A stretch of DNA of 64,000 nucleotides from Nigrospora sphaerica. Its lineage: Eukaryota; Ascomycota; Sordariomycetes; Amphisphaeriales; Apiosporaceae. This document shows positions 36,331 through 47,196 of the stretch, piece by piece; the first letter of the stretch is position 1, and each line of letters starts with the position of its first letter. The notes beneath the pieces are model-generated. The model worked only from the letters and a program-made list of their open reading frames with translations, searched no databases and was not told the DNA's origin. The position numbers and the translations under genes are program-made. The stretch lies in NCBI GenBank assembly GCA_018287875.1, contig JAGVVL010000009.1, positions 3,286,001-3,350,000 on the forward strand, written 5' to 3'.

Positions 36331-36958
36331 GGAGGTGCTTCCGTCTCTTCCTGAGATTGAGCAGTCGGCGCCAGCAGATTAATTGTGTGAAAACTGGCGC
36401 ACGAAACTGAACGAGATGACGAGCTTCTGTTAACAACATGGAACCGGAGTTATACGGGTCAAGGCGCCCTTGGATTGGTTTTTCGCCCCAGAGAGGAAAT
36501 GGATGGCCTGCATGAATTATAAAATCCTTATCGGGTATAGGTATTACGATACTAAAATACAATTCGAACAAACAGTCCGAGGAAAATGCGACGGCGTGCA
36601 ATTCGTAGGCCAGCTGAAGTGTTACAGGTCAACCTTGTGGTCGCCTACCCTACCCAGTTGCACTACTGTTAATAAGTAAGCATGTACTGTACCTTGACAC
36701 GGGCGATGATGCTTGCACAAGATTACAAGAGGCACAAGACTTTCTATAGGATGGAAACGCTCCCCCCCCTCCCTCCCCCCTTTTCGCCAAGTACACAATG
36801 CATACCTCCTTATCCCCCTTGAGTAATCAAATGTAACCAAAGCACCGTTTTGACTTGTGACCGCCACGAGGATTCGGCCTTCTTGAAAAACTAATCGGAT
36901 GGCTGGCCGCCCGCGAAGGGGGGATGAGGCAACGGTCGTACACATCAATCACGCGGGC
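36331..36958. other. Convergent 3' intergenic region
   Basis: No gene is supported. It carries both 3' UTRs. A C-rich tract at 36762-36780 (runs of 8, 3 and 6 C separated by T) has quadruplex-type G runs on the minus strand. Confidence 0.4.
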
Positions 36959-38089
36959 TCATGACGGGTTGCCGAAGGCGGCCGCGGGGTAGGCTCGCTT
37001 GTCTCGCTTTTTGCGCATGGCGGAACTGCTCCGCGAGCTGGCGCCCGAGCTGGCACCGCTGCCCGGCACGGCGAGGTTCGGCGCCATGTCGGCCGGGAGG
37101 TCGTTCCACTCGGTTTCGGGGCGTGTGTTCTGGAAGGAGGTGCCCGAGGCCGAGGCCGAGGGCGAACGCGGCGGGGCGGGGCGAGCGGCGGCGGGCGTGG
37201 GCGCGGGCGGGCCCTCCCGCAGGGCGTCGAGGACGGCGCCGGCGGCGGTGATGTCGCGGCGGACGATCCAGGCGTCGCTGGGGGTGAGCATGCGGTAGTA
37301 GGCGGCGACGACGGGCTCGACGCGGGCGAAGCCGCGGGCGAGGTACCAGTCGAGGCCCTCGCGGTTGGGGGTCCAGACGTGGGCGCAGACGGTGCGGCAG
37401 GGGTGGCGGGGGTCGCGGGCGGCGCGGGCGCAGACGTCGGCGAGGAGGGCGGCGGCGAGGCCGAGGCGGCGGTAGGGCTCGAGCAGCACGAGCGACTGGA
37501 TGTAGAGGGCGTCGGGCACGAGGTCGGCCATCTCGCCGGGCCGGGCCTGGAAGACGGCCTCGGGGCGGCAGACGAGGCCGCCGATGACGGCGGGCGGCGA
37601 CGACGAGCCGTCCTCGTTCCACAGCAGCACGCGCGAGAAGGCGCCCGACGACTCGGGGTCGAGGAGCGGCTCCCAGAAGGAATCCGGGTACCGCACGGGT
37701 AGGATGCGGGCCGTCATGCGGCGGAGCGCCGGGATGTGCGACGGCAGGATCGGCGAGATGGTCACGTTGGGGTGATGGGTCGGCGTCGGCGCCGGGACGG
37801 GCACCGCGGCCGGCGCCGCACGCGCATCGGTGGCACCCTGCGAGGGCGGCGGCGGCGGCGGCGACGGTATTGACTGCTTGTGTTCCTGCTGCAGCTGTTG
37901 CGAGGGGGTCGGCGAGGGCGGTGCAGCTTGCGGTGCCGAAGAAGGCGGCGGCGGCCGCGGCGGCGGTGGTGGTGTCGCGCTGGCGGCTCCCGCCGTCGCG
38001 GACGGAGGAGGGGCCGAGGCGTACGTCGGTAGTTTGGGCTGGAAGAAGGACCGGATCGACGACTGCCCGCCGCGTGGAGGGAGCGTCAT
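36959..38089 (-). CDS. GNAT N-acetyltransferase (NAA50-like) with N-terminal PIP box
   Basis: A single-exon gene of 376 residues, ATG at 38089. Residues 9-16 read QSSIRSFF, a perfect match to the PCNA-interaction box (Q-x-x-I-x-x-F-F) followed by QPK. Residues 25-105 are Pro/Ala/Ser-rich and disordered. The acetyltransferase domain spans about 108-270: SLVLLEPYRRLGLAAALL (198-215) is the acetyl-CoA-binding strand and loop, here with RRLGLA in place of the usual Q/RxxGxG/A, and HVWTPNREGLDWYLARGF (237-254) is the motif-B region seen in NAA50/NAT-type enzymes. The tail is basic, with a nuclear-localisation-like MRKKRDKR. Together these suggest a nuclear acetyltransferase recruited to replication forks, in the way the cohesin acetyltransferase Eco1 is, but it lacks Eco1's zinc finger. 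Substrate is unknown. Confidence 0.82.
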   Translation of the reverse strand: MTLPPRGGQSSIRSFFQPKLPTYASAPPPSATAGAASATPPPPPRPPPPSSAPQAAPPSPTPSQQLQQEHKQSIPSPPPPPPSQGATDARAAPAAVPVPAPTPTHHPNVTISPILPSHIPALRRMTARILPVRYPDSFWEPLLDPESSGAFSRVLLWNEDGSSSPPAVIGGLVCRPEAVFQARPGEMADLVPDALYIQSLVLLEPYRRLGLAAALLADVCARAARDPRHPCRTVCAHVWTPNREGLDWYLARGFARVEPVVAAYYRMLTPSDAWIVRRDITAAGAVLDALREGPPAPTPAAARPAPPRSPSASASGTSFQNTRPETEWNDLPADMAPNLAVPGSGASSGASSRSSSAMRKKRDKRAYPAAAFGNPS

Positions 38090-39592
38090 GATGGGGGGAT
38101 GCGAAGGTATGAAGTATGTACGAAGCTTAGAGAGTGGCAGCTCGAAGGGGGGGATGAAGGGTTAGGAACAAGAAGAAAAAATAAGGAGGACACGGAATGG
38201 ATCTGCGCACGCCGCCAATGTAAACAAAACCCGGATTCCTGGGGTCGTACGTTGGACAATGCCCCGGATTATATCCCAGAACCCGAGCAGCGAGCAGATG
38301 GAAGGGGGAAAAAAAAGTCTAGACCATCGCCCATCTGTGCTCGTTGGGCGGTGCAACGGTACGGGGCGGCGATGCAGTTGGCATGTGGGAACCCTGGATC
38401 CCACGCGTACGATTCCCACCGAACTGGGCCGTCGCATGGGCTGCTACGCACCGGGGGAGACCCCTCATCTCATCCGGCCGTTCCTTTCCCCTCTCTTTCT
38501 CGCGTCGAGCGGAGCCACTGCGCATCTATCCTTTTCCTTATTATAATTATTCATCATAGCCTAGGGCCCAGAGAGCGACATGGAGGGAGAGAGGTGCCCA
38601 TGGGAAAGGGATTCGGTGGGAACTCGACTGGGCCTTGCGGACTGTCGAAGGAGCCCTTTCCACCTGAGTTCTTATTCATGTGTTTGTAGGAGGTATGTAA
38701 GTATGTATGTACATAGGTAAGTAGGTACCTAAGGTAAGGCGATTGCATACTTACGGTACCTGGGTATTTCCTACGGTGCTCGGTCCGTTGAACCATCCAT
38801 CTTTTCACCATGCCGGGCTGGTGCAGTTCATGAATCTCTCTGTCGGTAACAAGTTGAACAGTCGGTCTCCAACACGCCGCCTCCCTGCAATTTACCCGCG
38901 GCCCATCGAGCCGTCAAATCAGGGCTGCATTTTGCTTTGATTTGGCTGCAGATTGTCCGGTCTTCCTGGCCAGTCCGCCCTGATCCATCTGGCGGTCGAG
39001 TTTTCTTTTTCCTCAAGGCAGCTTTTCTTCTTTTTGGGAGGACTGAGATGGTGGCCTACGTACGGCATAGGTACTACACTTACCTTGGGTGCACTTACAG
39101 ACCCTCCCCGGACTCAAGTATACGCGTTGGAACCAACCAAATGACTCTTGGGTATCCTATGTGCTTTCGCCCCCCGTCCCCTAGTCCACAGACCAATCGT
39201 CCATCGGCTTGCTGTATCCTGACCTATACGCCATTCTCAAGCGCGGGAACCCAGACGCACGGTACGACGGCCGCCTCAGCCAGCGTGCACGACTCAATCT
39301 CCTGGTGAACGGCTTGGGGGCCCAGCCGACTTTGAAACCATTCATGCCAGGCGCATTCCATATCTGCTGGGCGAGCGGATTATCTGCTAGCTTCCCTGAT
39401 AGTTCCATGCTATATTCGCATTTTGGATAGTAATAGGCCGAGAGCTTCCTACCCTGCATATCATAGGTAACTACGGGGGCCTGCCTAATACACTACCTAC
39501 CCTCATCGCGCATGCGGTGACATACCATACCTGCGCACCTCCGAAGCTTGTAAGCTGTGTACCACCGGACGCCGCCATTCATATCTACCTTA

Positions 39593-39610
39593 GTAGTTAA
39601 ACTTAACTAC
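39593..39610. repeat. Perfect 8-base inverted repeat
   Basis: Arms gtagttaa (39593-39600) and ttaactac (39603-39610) are exact reverse complements with a 2-base spacer. It could be a binding site for a dimeric factor. No function is known. Confidence 0.6.
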
Positions 39611-40157
39611 CTACATACATTAGGTATGTACCCAGTACCTGATAACAGGGGCGGAGAGGGCGACGCGGTTTGTCGCGTGTCAGCGGCCACTTTGTGTTTG
39701 GCGTTGCTAGTGCTTGACCCGGCGCCCTGGCTGGCCGTCTCTGCCGCTGCCGATTGGGGGAGGGGGGACTGGACGTCTCAGGGCTGCCTGTGATTACCTT
39801 ACAGGGCTCCCGTAATATACTTGGATAACCAGCGATGGATCCTTGCACCGACTTGGAGCCGGGGGCCTGTAACTGATGGGAAGCTTCTTTCGTTCACCCT
39901 CTGTTCCTGAACCATTTCGTCACTCTTGATTGATAGCCTGCATTGCGACCACTTATTCATTGCCAGCTCCAGCTTGCCCATGGGGGAACCCGAGGCCCAT
40001 TCCCATTCCAAACTCCCTCTGCCTGCCAACGCCTAGACGTTTGTTTGCCTGCAGCCGGATCTGACGGCGACGCCAATTCCACCCATCGTGGTTTCCCGTT
40101 GCCGTTTGGCACTCCGCGTCTCCGCAACCCAGCAGCACCTGACAAACCACGGTTTAG

Positions 40158-40252
40158 ACGCGCGCGCGCGCTCTGCCCTACGTTTACATCCATACTTGGA
40201 CGGGTTACGTGCGCGTGTGTGTGCTCGTGTGCCTGTGTGTGCTGCGTGTGCC
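40158..40252. repeat. Alternating CG and TG tracts (Z-DNA-prone)
   Basis: A 14-base alternating CG run at 40158-40171 is followed at 40207-40252 by a TG/CG-rich tract with brief interruptions. It lies 200-290 bases upstream of the Sgf11-like start codon, so within the leader or core promoter. Confidence 0.65.
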
Positions 40253-40447
40253 AGTCACCCAAAGGCAAACCGCCCCTGCGAATGAACTCTCAGCCTTTCC
40301 GCCGCCGTTATCGATTGGAGACACGGAAATAGAAAACCTTCCCCCCCCCCGGCTCGTCATCTCGACCGTCCTCCATCACCCGGTCCTGCCCGTCGTCTTC
40401 TCCCTCATCAACGCCAGGCGACCGCTCGCACCGCGCAACTCGCGAAA

Positions 40448-41771
40448 ATGGCGTCGTCGTCATCGACGAACTCGGGAAAGGCCGGCGTCATCCAGACCCC
40501 CGACGGCGCTGGGCCCGTGGACCAGCTGGTGAGCTCCTTCCCTTGTCCGGCGCCTTGGCCCCCCGTGTTACTGACCCTGCGCCCCGTTGTTCCAGGCACA
40601 TGCCGTTCTAGACGATTTATTATACAACATCGTGCACGACTTACTAATCAAGACGCACCGAGACGAGAAGATGGCCCGCGCCGCCACGGCCGCCATCCGC
40701 GTCGAGAAGCTGGCTTCCGATAACTCAGACTCGTCTCTCGCCGACTCGAGACCCGACGTCAAGGCGGAAACCGACGCCGCCGTCTATGACGAGGGCAAGG
40801 TGCTCCTCAAGGGCAACCCCCTGGTCACCACCAAAGACATTCTCTGCCCCCGCTGTCATCTTCCCCGTCTACTTTACCCTACCGACGGAAAGGGCTCCAG
40901 GAAACCGGACCCCAGCATAATATACTGCAAGAAACATCCGTACATCGAAAAACCCGGTTATGACATCTACGGCCAGACATGGGTTGCGCAGGGTCCCGGC
41001 CGAGGCAAGAAGAAGAAGGACATTGAGAAGAAGAACGACACGCCCCAGGACACGCCCGGCGCCACGCCGACACCAGATGAAGGGGGTTGGGGGAAAGGAG
41101 GCGCTGCGTCGCGACCGCCCAACGTTCTGTCCTTCCCCTCGGCCACGTGCGTCAAGTGCAAACGGTGCATCCTCGTTACCCGCCTCAATAACCACATGGG
41201 CTCGTGCATAGGCAACAGCGGCCGTAACGCCAGCCGTGCCGCCGCCCAGAAGATCAGCAATGGGGGCAACGGTACCAACGGTAGCCAAGGCGACCGCACG
41301 CCACCGAACAGTCAGAAAGGCACGCCTTTGCCGGGGTCCCGAGCCAGCAGCCCCAAGAAGAGGGACGGCGACGACATGGACGAGGACGAGGACACGGACG
41401 GGGACAGTTCGCACAAGAAGAAGAAGCTGAAGCCCAGTGCCGTCAATCCTACCAAGAAGGTCATTCTTAAGACGAAGGGTAGCAACGCCCCTGGCACCAA
41501 GAAGGAAAAGGTTAAGACGAGCTCCTTGTTAAGTGTCGAACAGAAGGTCGACGACGATGATGCCGAGGGTTCGACCGTGGAGGTGGCACCCAAGAAGAAG
41601 CTGTCCAAGGCGCCCAGTCCGGCCAAGAAGCTCAAGCTGGGCGTGTCCAAGCCCTCGCTTTCGTCGTCAGCCACCAAGAACGGCAAGCCCGCTCGAAGTA
41701 ATGGCGATGGGGGTGGGGATGACGGCGAGAGCGAGAGCTCGGGCACCCTGTCCTCGCCACCGGTGGGCTAG
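40448..41771 (+). CDS. Sgf11-like zinc-finger protein of the SAGA deubiquitinase module
   Basis: Exons 40448-40528 and 40596-41771 (67-nt intron, branch actgacc) give 418 residues. After a Ser-rich start, residues 30-50 form an amphipathic helix (LDDLLYNIVHDLLIKTHRDE), the arrangement of Sgf11, whose N-terminal helix packs in the DUB module. The C-terminal finger C212-x2-C215 with H227-x3-C231 (ATCVKCKRCILVTRLNNHMG) matches the Sgf11 type. Between them is an extra zinc-binding-looking block, C111-x2-C114 and C138-x2-H141, ending KPGYDIYGQTW, not present in the short yeast protein. The last 180 residues are disordered with many KKK/KKL clusters and acidic Ser runs. If the call is right, it helps activate the Ubp8 deubiquitinase on histone H2B. 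The family call is my pattern reading; a fungus-specific relative is the main alternative. Confidence 0.65.
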
Positions 41772-42348
41772 AGGCGCGGGCGGGGGGGCTTCCCAGGCTG
41801 CGGCCTGATAACACTCGAAGCCCACTCCTCTCGCTGCGCAAATCGCAACACTGGAAGAGCAGGGGAGTAGAGAGGCGCCAGCTGGGCGCCAACTGCCTTA
41901 CAGAACTGTACTATGTCACGCTGCATGAAACGGGGTTCAGGGGTTTTCTGTTTACGCCGCCACGGTTTTCGGCTGCGGCCTCCGGTTGGGCAATACCTTT
42001 TGCATCAGGGAAAAAAGTGGCGTTGGAGTTGATACATACACCAGCTTGTATTCTATAACCCCCCTTTTGCACATACGTAACATTCACAAGCACGCACGCG
42101 CCGCGCGCGCACGTACGCAGGCACACAGGCACTTGCACATTCGCCGTGGTAGAGACGTGACAGATGCCGTCGCTCGTGGACGTACGCAACCTTGGCAGGG
42201 GCTTCTAGTGGCGGTGCCGGGGGCGGAGTGATGGGTATGATGTGTTGCTAAAACACGGCATTCTGCCAATTTTGGACTCCCAACGCCTACCGATGCGGGT
42301 TCTGCGCCGTAGGGACATCTACGCGGGGGGCGCGCCGAGGCGCGGCGG
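41772..42348. other. Convergent 3' intergenic region
   Basis: No gene is supported. It includes an alternating purine-pyrimidine tract at 42091-42132. Confidence 0.4.
42091..42132. repeat. CA/CG alternating tract
   Basis: About 40 bases of mostly alternating purine-pyrimidine sequence with a CGCGCGCGC core, in the shared 3' region of two convergent genes. Confidence 0.6.
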
Positions 42349-42837
42349 CTACTCGTCCAGACCGTCCTCGAGAGGACGGGCGCGGATGATCTTGACCTCC
42401 TCGACGGGGCGGTCGTCGGGGCCGGTGCGGACGAGGCCCATGCGCTTGACGACGCCGAGGCCGGACTTGACGCGACCGAAGATGGTGTGCTTGCCGTCGA
42501 GCCAGGGGGTGGGGGCGAGGGTGATGAAGAATTGGCTGCCGTTGGTGTTGGGACCGGCGTTGGCCATGCTGAGGACGCCGGCGCCCGTGTGGCGCAGGGC
42601 GGGCGAGATCTCGTCGTCGAAGCGGTCGCCGTAGATGGAGGTGCCGCCGCGGCCGGTGCCCGTGGGGTCGCCGCCCTGCACCATGAAGTCTGGGATGATG
42701 CGGTGGAAGACGTTGCCGTCGTAGTAGGAGCGCGCCGCCAGCTCGGCGAAGTTGCGGCACGTCCGCGGCGCGTGCTCCGTGTAAAGCTCGACCGTGACGG
42801 GGCCCATCGACGTCTCGAGGAGGACGTTGGTCGTCAT
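42349..42837 (-). CDS. Cyclophilin-type peptidyl-prolyl isomerase (PPIL1-like)
   Basis: A single-exon gene of 162 residues, ATG at 42837 in the order [19 protein letters not shown]. It is a compact single-domain cyclophilin. [19 protein letters not shown] at 44-62 carries the active-site Arg46, Phe51 and Gln54, and [20 protein letters not shown] includes the cyclosporin-contact Trp112. The short loops and the start [10 protein letters not shown] match the PPIL1/Cyp-1 group, found in spliceosomes in animals and yeasts such as S. pombe. No targeting signal is present, so it should be cytosolic/nuclear. It shares an 815-base divergent promoter with the signal peptide peptidase gene. Fungal genes of this group often have introns; none is needed here. 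Confidence 0.93.
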   Translation of the reverse strand: MTTNVLLETSMGPVTVELYTEHAPRTCRNFAELAARSYYDGNVFHRIIPDFMVQGGDPTGTGRGGTSIYGDRFDDEISPALRHTGAGVLSMANAGPNTNGSQFFITLAPTPWLDGKHTIFGRVKSGLGVVKRMGLVRTGPDDRPVEEVKIIRARPLEDGLDE

Positions 42838-43652
42838 GTTGGCTGGTTTGGTTTGGCTGCCGTCGTTCGGTCGGTTTGCCGTGAAACAGGAAGCCGCAGC
42901 AGACAAAACGGAGGGCCGGTGGGCGATCAGGAAGGGCGGTGGGGGAAAACTGTCGCGACGACGGCTTCCGTGTAGCATGTATTGGCGGGGGACCCGGCCG
43001 GTCAGAAAAATGACGAAACTCCCATGCGGCTGCGTCGCCGGCCCATTTTAGCATTTGGGGGCGATCGCTTGGTTTTGCCTCCCACACGTGCACCCGGTCA
43101 GCGGCTCCGGCCCCATCGCCAGGGGCCCTGGGCTCCAGTGTGGGTGCTGAGTAGGTATGTAGGCAGACACCTAACCCTTTCTCTCATTCCTTGTTCGGCC
43201 TTGTGCTCCTGCAGCCTGCTGGTGTGACAAGGCCTTCGTTGTCCTCGCCGCGTTTTACTACACAACCACGTCCGTTATTCCTGTGGAGGAGAAATCTCAA
43301 GCTGCCTGACTCTTAGCGAAACCGGGAGATTGCCGGGTTGGGAGCCGTCTACGGACGAGCCAAGGCTGTTTGCCTCATCCCGTCATCATTTCGCGGAAGG
43401 TGAATAGGACAAGGACCCGTCAAGCTTTCAATCAGCAGTCTTTGCTAGGTCGCCAGGTACCAAAGAAGCTCTTTATCCGCCCTCTTTCCCACCGGGCGTC
43501 CTTTCAACCCCGACACACATCTACCTTGCCGCCACTTGAGGGCAAGTGCCAGTTTGCCAGACCTGGGTTAGGAAGTGCGCCGCCGGTCCTTCAACTCTCC
43601 GGGTCTCTCCCTCTCCGACTTCGCCAGTCTTGCCTCGGCTACATCGACCGCT
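42838..43652. promoter_or_regulatory. Divergent promoter of the cyclophilin and signal peptide peptidase genes
   Basis: No gene is supported. The word gtaggtatgtagg at 43151-43163 belongs to the word family repeated in other gaps. Confidence 0.35.
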
Positions 43653-45440
43653 ATGGCAAACGCAACTTCTGCATTCCCGGCTGACGGCCTGGACGTCCAA
43701 GCGAACCTTACGCTCGTCGAGACCATCTCGCAGTGGCCTGCTGCGGTCTGGGAGAACCGGGACTTCTTACTCCTCCAGGCCCGCATCGTCGGCACCTCTC
43801 TCGCCTGTATCTACTTGGGGGCCCATGGCGCCCTTCGACGACCGCCCAGCGCCAGGCCGCCCAAGAAGGCAAAGAAGGGCTCGTCGGACGGGGAGGACGA
43901 GGAGGACGAGGAGGAGGATGCCGACGATCAGTACGTTCAAGGCCTCCTCCCGTCGGACGCCATCCTGTTTCCCATCCTGGCAGGCGTGGTCCTTGTCGGT
44001 CTGTACTACCTGATCAAGTGGCTCGAGGACCCCGCCATCCTCAACAAGATCCTCGGCCTCTACTTCTCCCTTATGTCTCTGGCTAGCATGGGGAAGCTCC
44101 TGGCCGACGGCCTGCACATGCTCACGAGCGTCGTGTTCCCGGATTCTTGGAGGGCAAGCGGTGGTACCGTCTACCACTTTGACGCGGCCAAGCAATCCCA
44201 GTATATGATGACAGACTCTGGCGAGCGGGTATACGACGAGAGGAAAATGTTCCCCTTCCCGATGCAGGCATTCTCCCAACTCAAGGTGTCCGAGGGAACC
44301 CGCGCCGCGCTCTGGGAAACCCGGCACGTGCTTCGGGAGAAGTGGACGGTAGGGCTCACGATCCACGGCCTCGTCAAAGAGCGCTTCCAAGTTCAGCTCA
44401 ACGACATTTTCGGCGTCGTCTTGGCATTGGGCGCTAACGTTGCTTACCAAACCACCGGTTCCGTGTTCCTGTCGAACCTCATGGGCTACGCCTTCTCGTA
44501 CACAGGCATCATCATGATGTCTCCCACCACCTTCATCACCGGTAGCGCTGTACTGTTTGGTCTTTTCTTCTACGATATTTACATGGTATTCTATACGTAA
44601 GTAGTGCCCCGGTCCAGACAGCAACGCATCGTCTGCTGACGCGTCCACAGTCCCTACATGGTCACAGTGGCCACCAAGCTGGACGTGCCCATCAAGTTGG
44701 TCTTTGGGGGGCCCCAGAAGTCCAGTATGCTCGGACTCGGGGACATCGTGGTTCCGGGCATGTTCATCGGTATCTGCCTGCGGTTCGACCATTTCCTTCA
44801 TTACCACCGGCAGCGCAGGTTGATCCCCGTTGAGCTCAAGAAGGAGTATGAGACATCCGGAGAGCTGGTGACCACGACCGAAACCCGCCGTATGGCCGTC
44901 CGGCCAGACTATGTCAGTCCGCAGGGCCAATGGGCCAACCGATTCTGGAGCACTCCTCTGGCCAAGATGTGCTCGCCTGATGCCACGCCCGCTCTCACGG
45001 CCTCGGCTTTCCGAAAGACGTACTTTCATGCCTCCATGATTGGATACCTCCTGGGGATGATGGCCACCCTTATGATGCTACTGGTCTTTAAGCATGCCCA
45101 GCCCGCACTCCTGTACCTGGTCCCGGGCGTCGTGTTTTCCGTCTGGGCTACCGGGGCCTTGAGAGGCGAACTGCACGAGATGTGGATCTACACCGAGGAT
45201 GGCAGTCTCGACAAGGAGGATGTGCTGGTCGAGGTGGACGGCCACGGCAACGTCGTCAAGGAGATTGAGGACAGTACCACGAAGGACGACAAGGACGAGG
45301 AGGGGAAGCAGGAGAAGAAGGGAGCCGGCAAGGACCAAGCCGAGAAACCGTCCAAGCCGTCGGCGAAGAAGCCGAAGAGCCGGACTGTTATTTCGTTCAC
45401 TATCGAGGCGCCTACTTCACTAGCTGTCAAGGAAGACTGA
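43653..45440 (+). CDS. Signal peptide peptidase (presenilin-type intramembrane aspartyl protease)
   Basis: Exons 43653-44596 and 44651-45440 (54-nt intron, gtaagt, branch tgctgacgc) give 577 residues. I use the ATG at 43653; the frame upstream has only a GTG. Presenilin-family hallmarks are all present: FFYDIYMVF with catalytic Asp308, LGLGDIV with Asp346 and the PAL motif at 466-468 (QPALLYLVPG). The protein has about nine hydrophobic segments, an acidic loop (SSDGEDEEDEEEDADD) near residue 80, and a long charged, Lys-rich cytosolic C-terminus. The enzyme cuts leftover signal peptides and some tail anchors within the ER membrane. The intron lies between the two catalytic motifs. In aspergilli SPP is linked to SREBP cleavage; whether that holds here is unknown. 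Confidence 0.94.
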
Positions 45441-46118
45441 CGGCCGCCCGGAGACTGGATGGAGTAGCATTGAAATGCATTCATAGCGGGCATTTACTAC
45501 AGAGCATGCAAGTACCAAGTAGTTACTTTACGTCCTTGGTTTTATAAATACCTCAGTAGGCGACTGAAAGCGGAAAATACATGCTTATACAGCGGCTCAA
45601 AGGCCCAGTAGCATTTGGACGGTTCCACCCACGCAGCCAGCCAGTTCCCGTTGACCTGGGTAGCACCTGTTCATGAACAACCAGGCGCTTTGTTCACGCC
45701 CGGTCACCCAACGGAGAGCAATGAAGGTGAAGGATTCGTCGTGGAAATAGAGTTTCCCACTAGATAGCACAACACCGTCGCGCGGGAAAGGCCGTTCGCT
45801 CGGCCGCTCAACAGGGAATGAGCAGCCAATGGAAGGGATTCGCCTCCATGACTCCGTAAAGTACCTGCTTCCTTCTTCACCCCCACCTTCGGTCCGTCAG
45901 CAGTCAGCCAGGGCGAGCGGGCGAGTGCGACAGCAGGACAGCCCGAGCCGGATCGCATCTCTCCATTGTCCGGTTCCCGTATTTGTACCCATTTCCTCCT
46001 CTCCGGCCGTTGTCGCTATTTGTGCCCTCGGGTGCCTACTGTCGTGGCCTTCGTTCCTTCTAGTTCTCCTTCCCAGGCCTCGCCCAGCCAGCTCCTAACC
46101 CACACGCACGCACTCACC
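45441..46118. promoter_or_regulatory. Intergenic: PPTase promoter and leader
   Basis: No gene is supported. Nothing beyond a pyrimidine-rich leader stands out. Confidence 0.35.
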
Positions 46119-47196
46119 ATGACCGCTTCGTCCGGCCCCAGGGTCGTACAATGGCTCATCGACACCCGCAACCTGTGGCCCGAGGCGATCAAGACCAAGG
46201 ACCTCGAGGAACATGTCAGTATATCCCTTCCCCCGCCCTCCCTCCGCCGAGCTTCCTTTTCGCCCGCCGGTCGAGGGTCTAGGCAAGCGACTGACGGCGG
46301 CCCAGGCGTCCCGTGCACTCGACCTCCTCACCAATGAGGAGCGCACCGGCGTGCTGAAGTACTTCTTCGTGCGCGACGCCAAGATGTCGCTCGCCTCTCA
46401 CCTCCTCAAGCACCACGTCATCTCGTCCACGCTGGGCGTGCCGTGGGCGGCCACGCGCCTCACGCGCGACGCGCGCGGGAAACCCATTTACGTCGACCCG
46501 GCCACGGGCGCCCAGCCGTGCGCCTTCAACGTCTCGCACCAGGCCGGCCTGGTGGCGCTGGTCGCCGTCGTCGGCTACGCCGGCCCCGGCCCCGTCGACG
46601 TCGGCGTGGACGTGGTGTGCATCAGCGAGCGTCGCGACCGGGACCGCCGGCTCATCCGCGACGAGGGCTGGCCGCGCTACGTCGACATGCACGCCGACGT
46701 CTTCGGTCGCGGCGAGGACGCCTACCTCAAGCGCGGCGGCGAGCTGCAGCTGCCCCTCTACGGCGGCGGCGGCGGCCGTCCGCGCCCGCCTCCGGGCTCC
46801 GTGCAGGAGGAGGCGGTCAAGCTGCGCTGCTTCTACGCGCTCTGGTGCCTGCGCGAGGCCTACGTCAAGATGACGGGCGACGCCCTACTGGCGTCGTGGC
46901 TGGGAGACCTCGAGTTCGTCCGCTTCCGCGCGCCTGCGGCCGTCGAGGCGAGCGGCCTCGTACCCGGTCGGAACGGCACCGACGAGGTTATTACCGAGCA
47001 CGAGGTCGTCTTCCAGGGGCAAAGGGTTGACGACGCCAACATTGCCCTGCGGTCGCTGGGTCGGGACTATATGATCTGCACCGCCGTCCGCACGCCCGAG
47101 CAAAAAGAGACGGGGCTGGGCTGGGGGAGCGAGCCCTTCGAAATTGCGGACATGGAGACGGTCATCAGCCATGCCGAAGCGGCAGGGGGCCTGTGA
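46119..47196 (+). CDS. 4'-phosphopantetheinyl transferase (Sfp/NpgA type)
   Basis: Exons 46119-46214 and 46306-47196 (91-nt intron, gtcagt, branch gactgac) give 328 residues. The first exon supplies MTASSGPRVVQWLIDTRNLW, matching the family's start, and is needed because the second exon has no good ATG. PPTase motifs are SLASHLLKHHVI, FNVSHQA at 106-112, GVDVV at 132-136 with a magnesium-binding Asp, and WCLREAYVKMTG at 212-223 with the Glu-Ala and Lys signature. The enzyme moves 4'-phosphopantetheine from CoA to carrier domains of polyketide synthases, nonribosomal peptide synthetases and alpha-aminoadipate reductase. It is therefore a gate to all such secondary metabolism and to lysine synthesis. 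A Gly-run and Pro-rich insertion near residue 195 looks species-specific. No biosynthetic cluster is next to it. Confidence 0.93.

Larger units (their letters stand above)
38090..40447. promoter_or_regulatory. Divergent promoter region of the acetyltransferase and Sgf11-like genes
   Basis: No gene is supported. It holds a cluster of GTA/TAGGTA words at 38688-38740, a perfect inverted repeat at 39593-39610 (arms gtagttaa and ttaactac, 2-base spacer), and alternating CG and TG tracts at 40158-40252 just upstream of the Sgf11-like gene. Confidence 0.4.
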
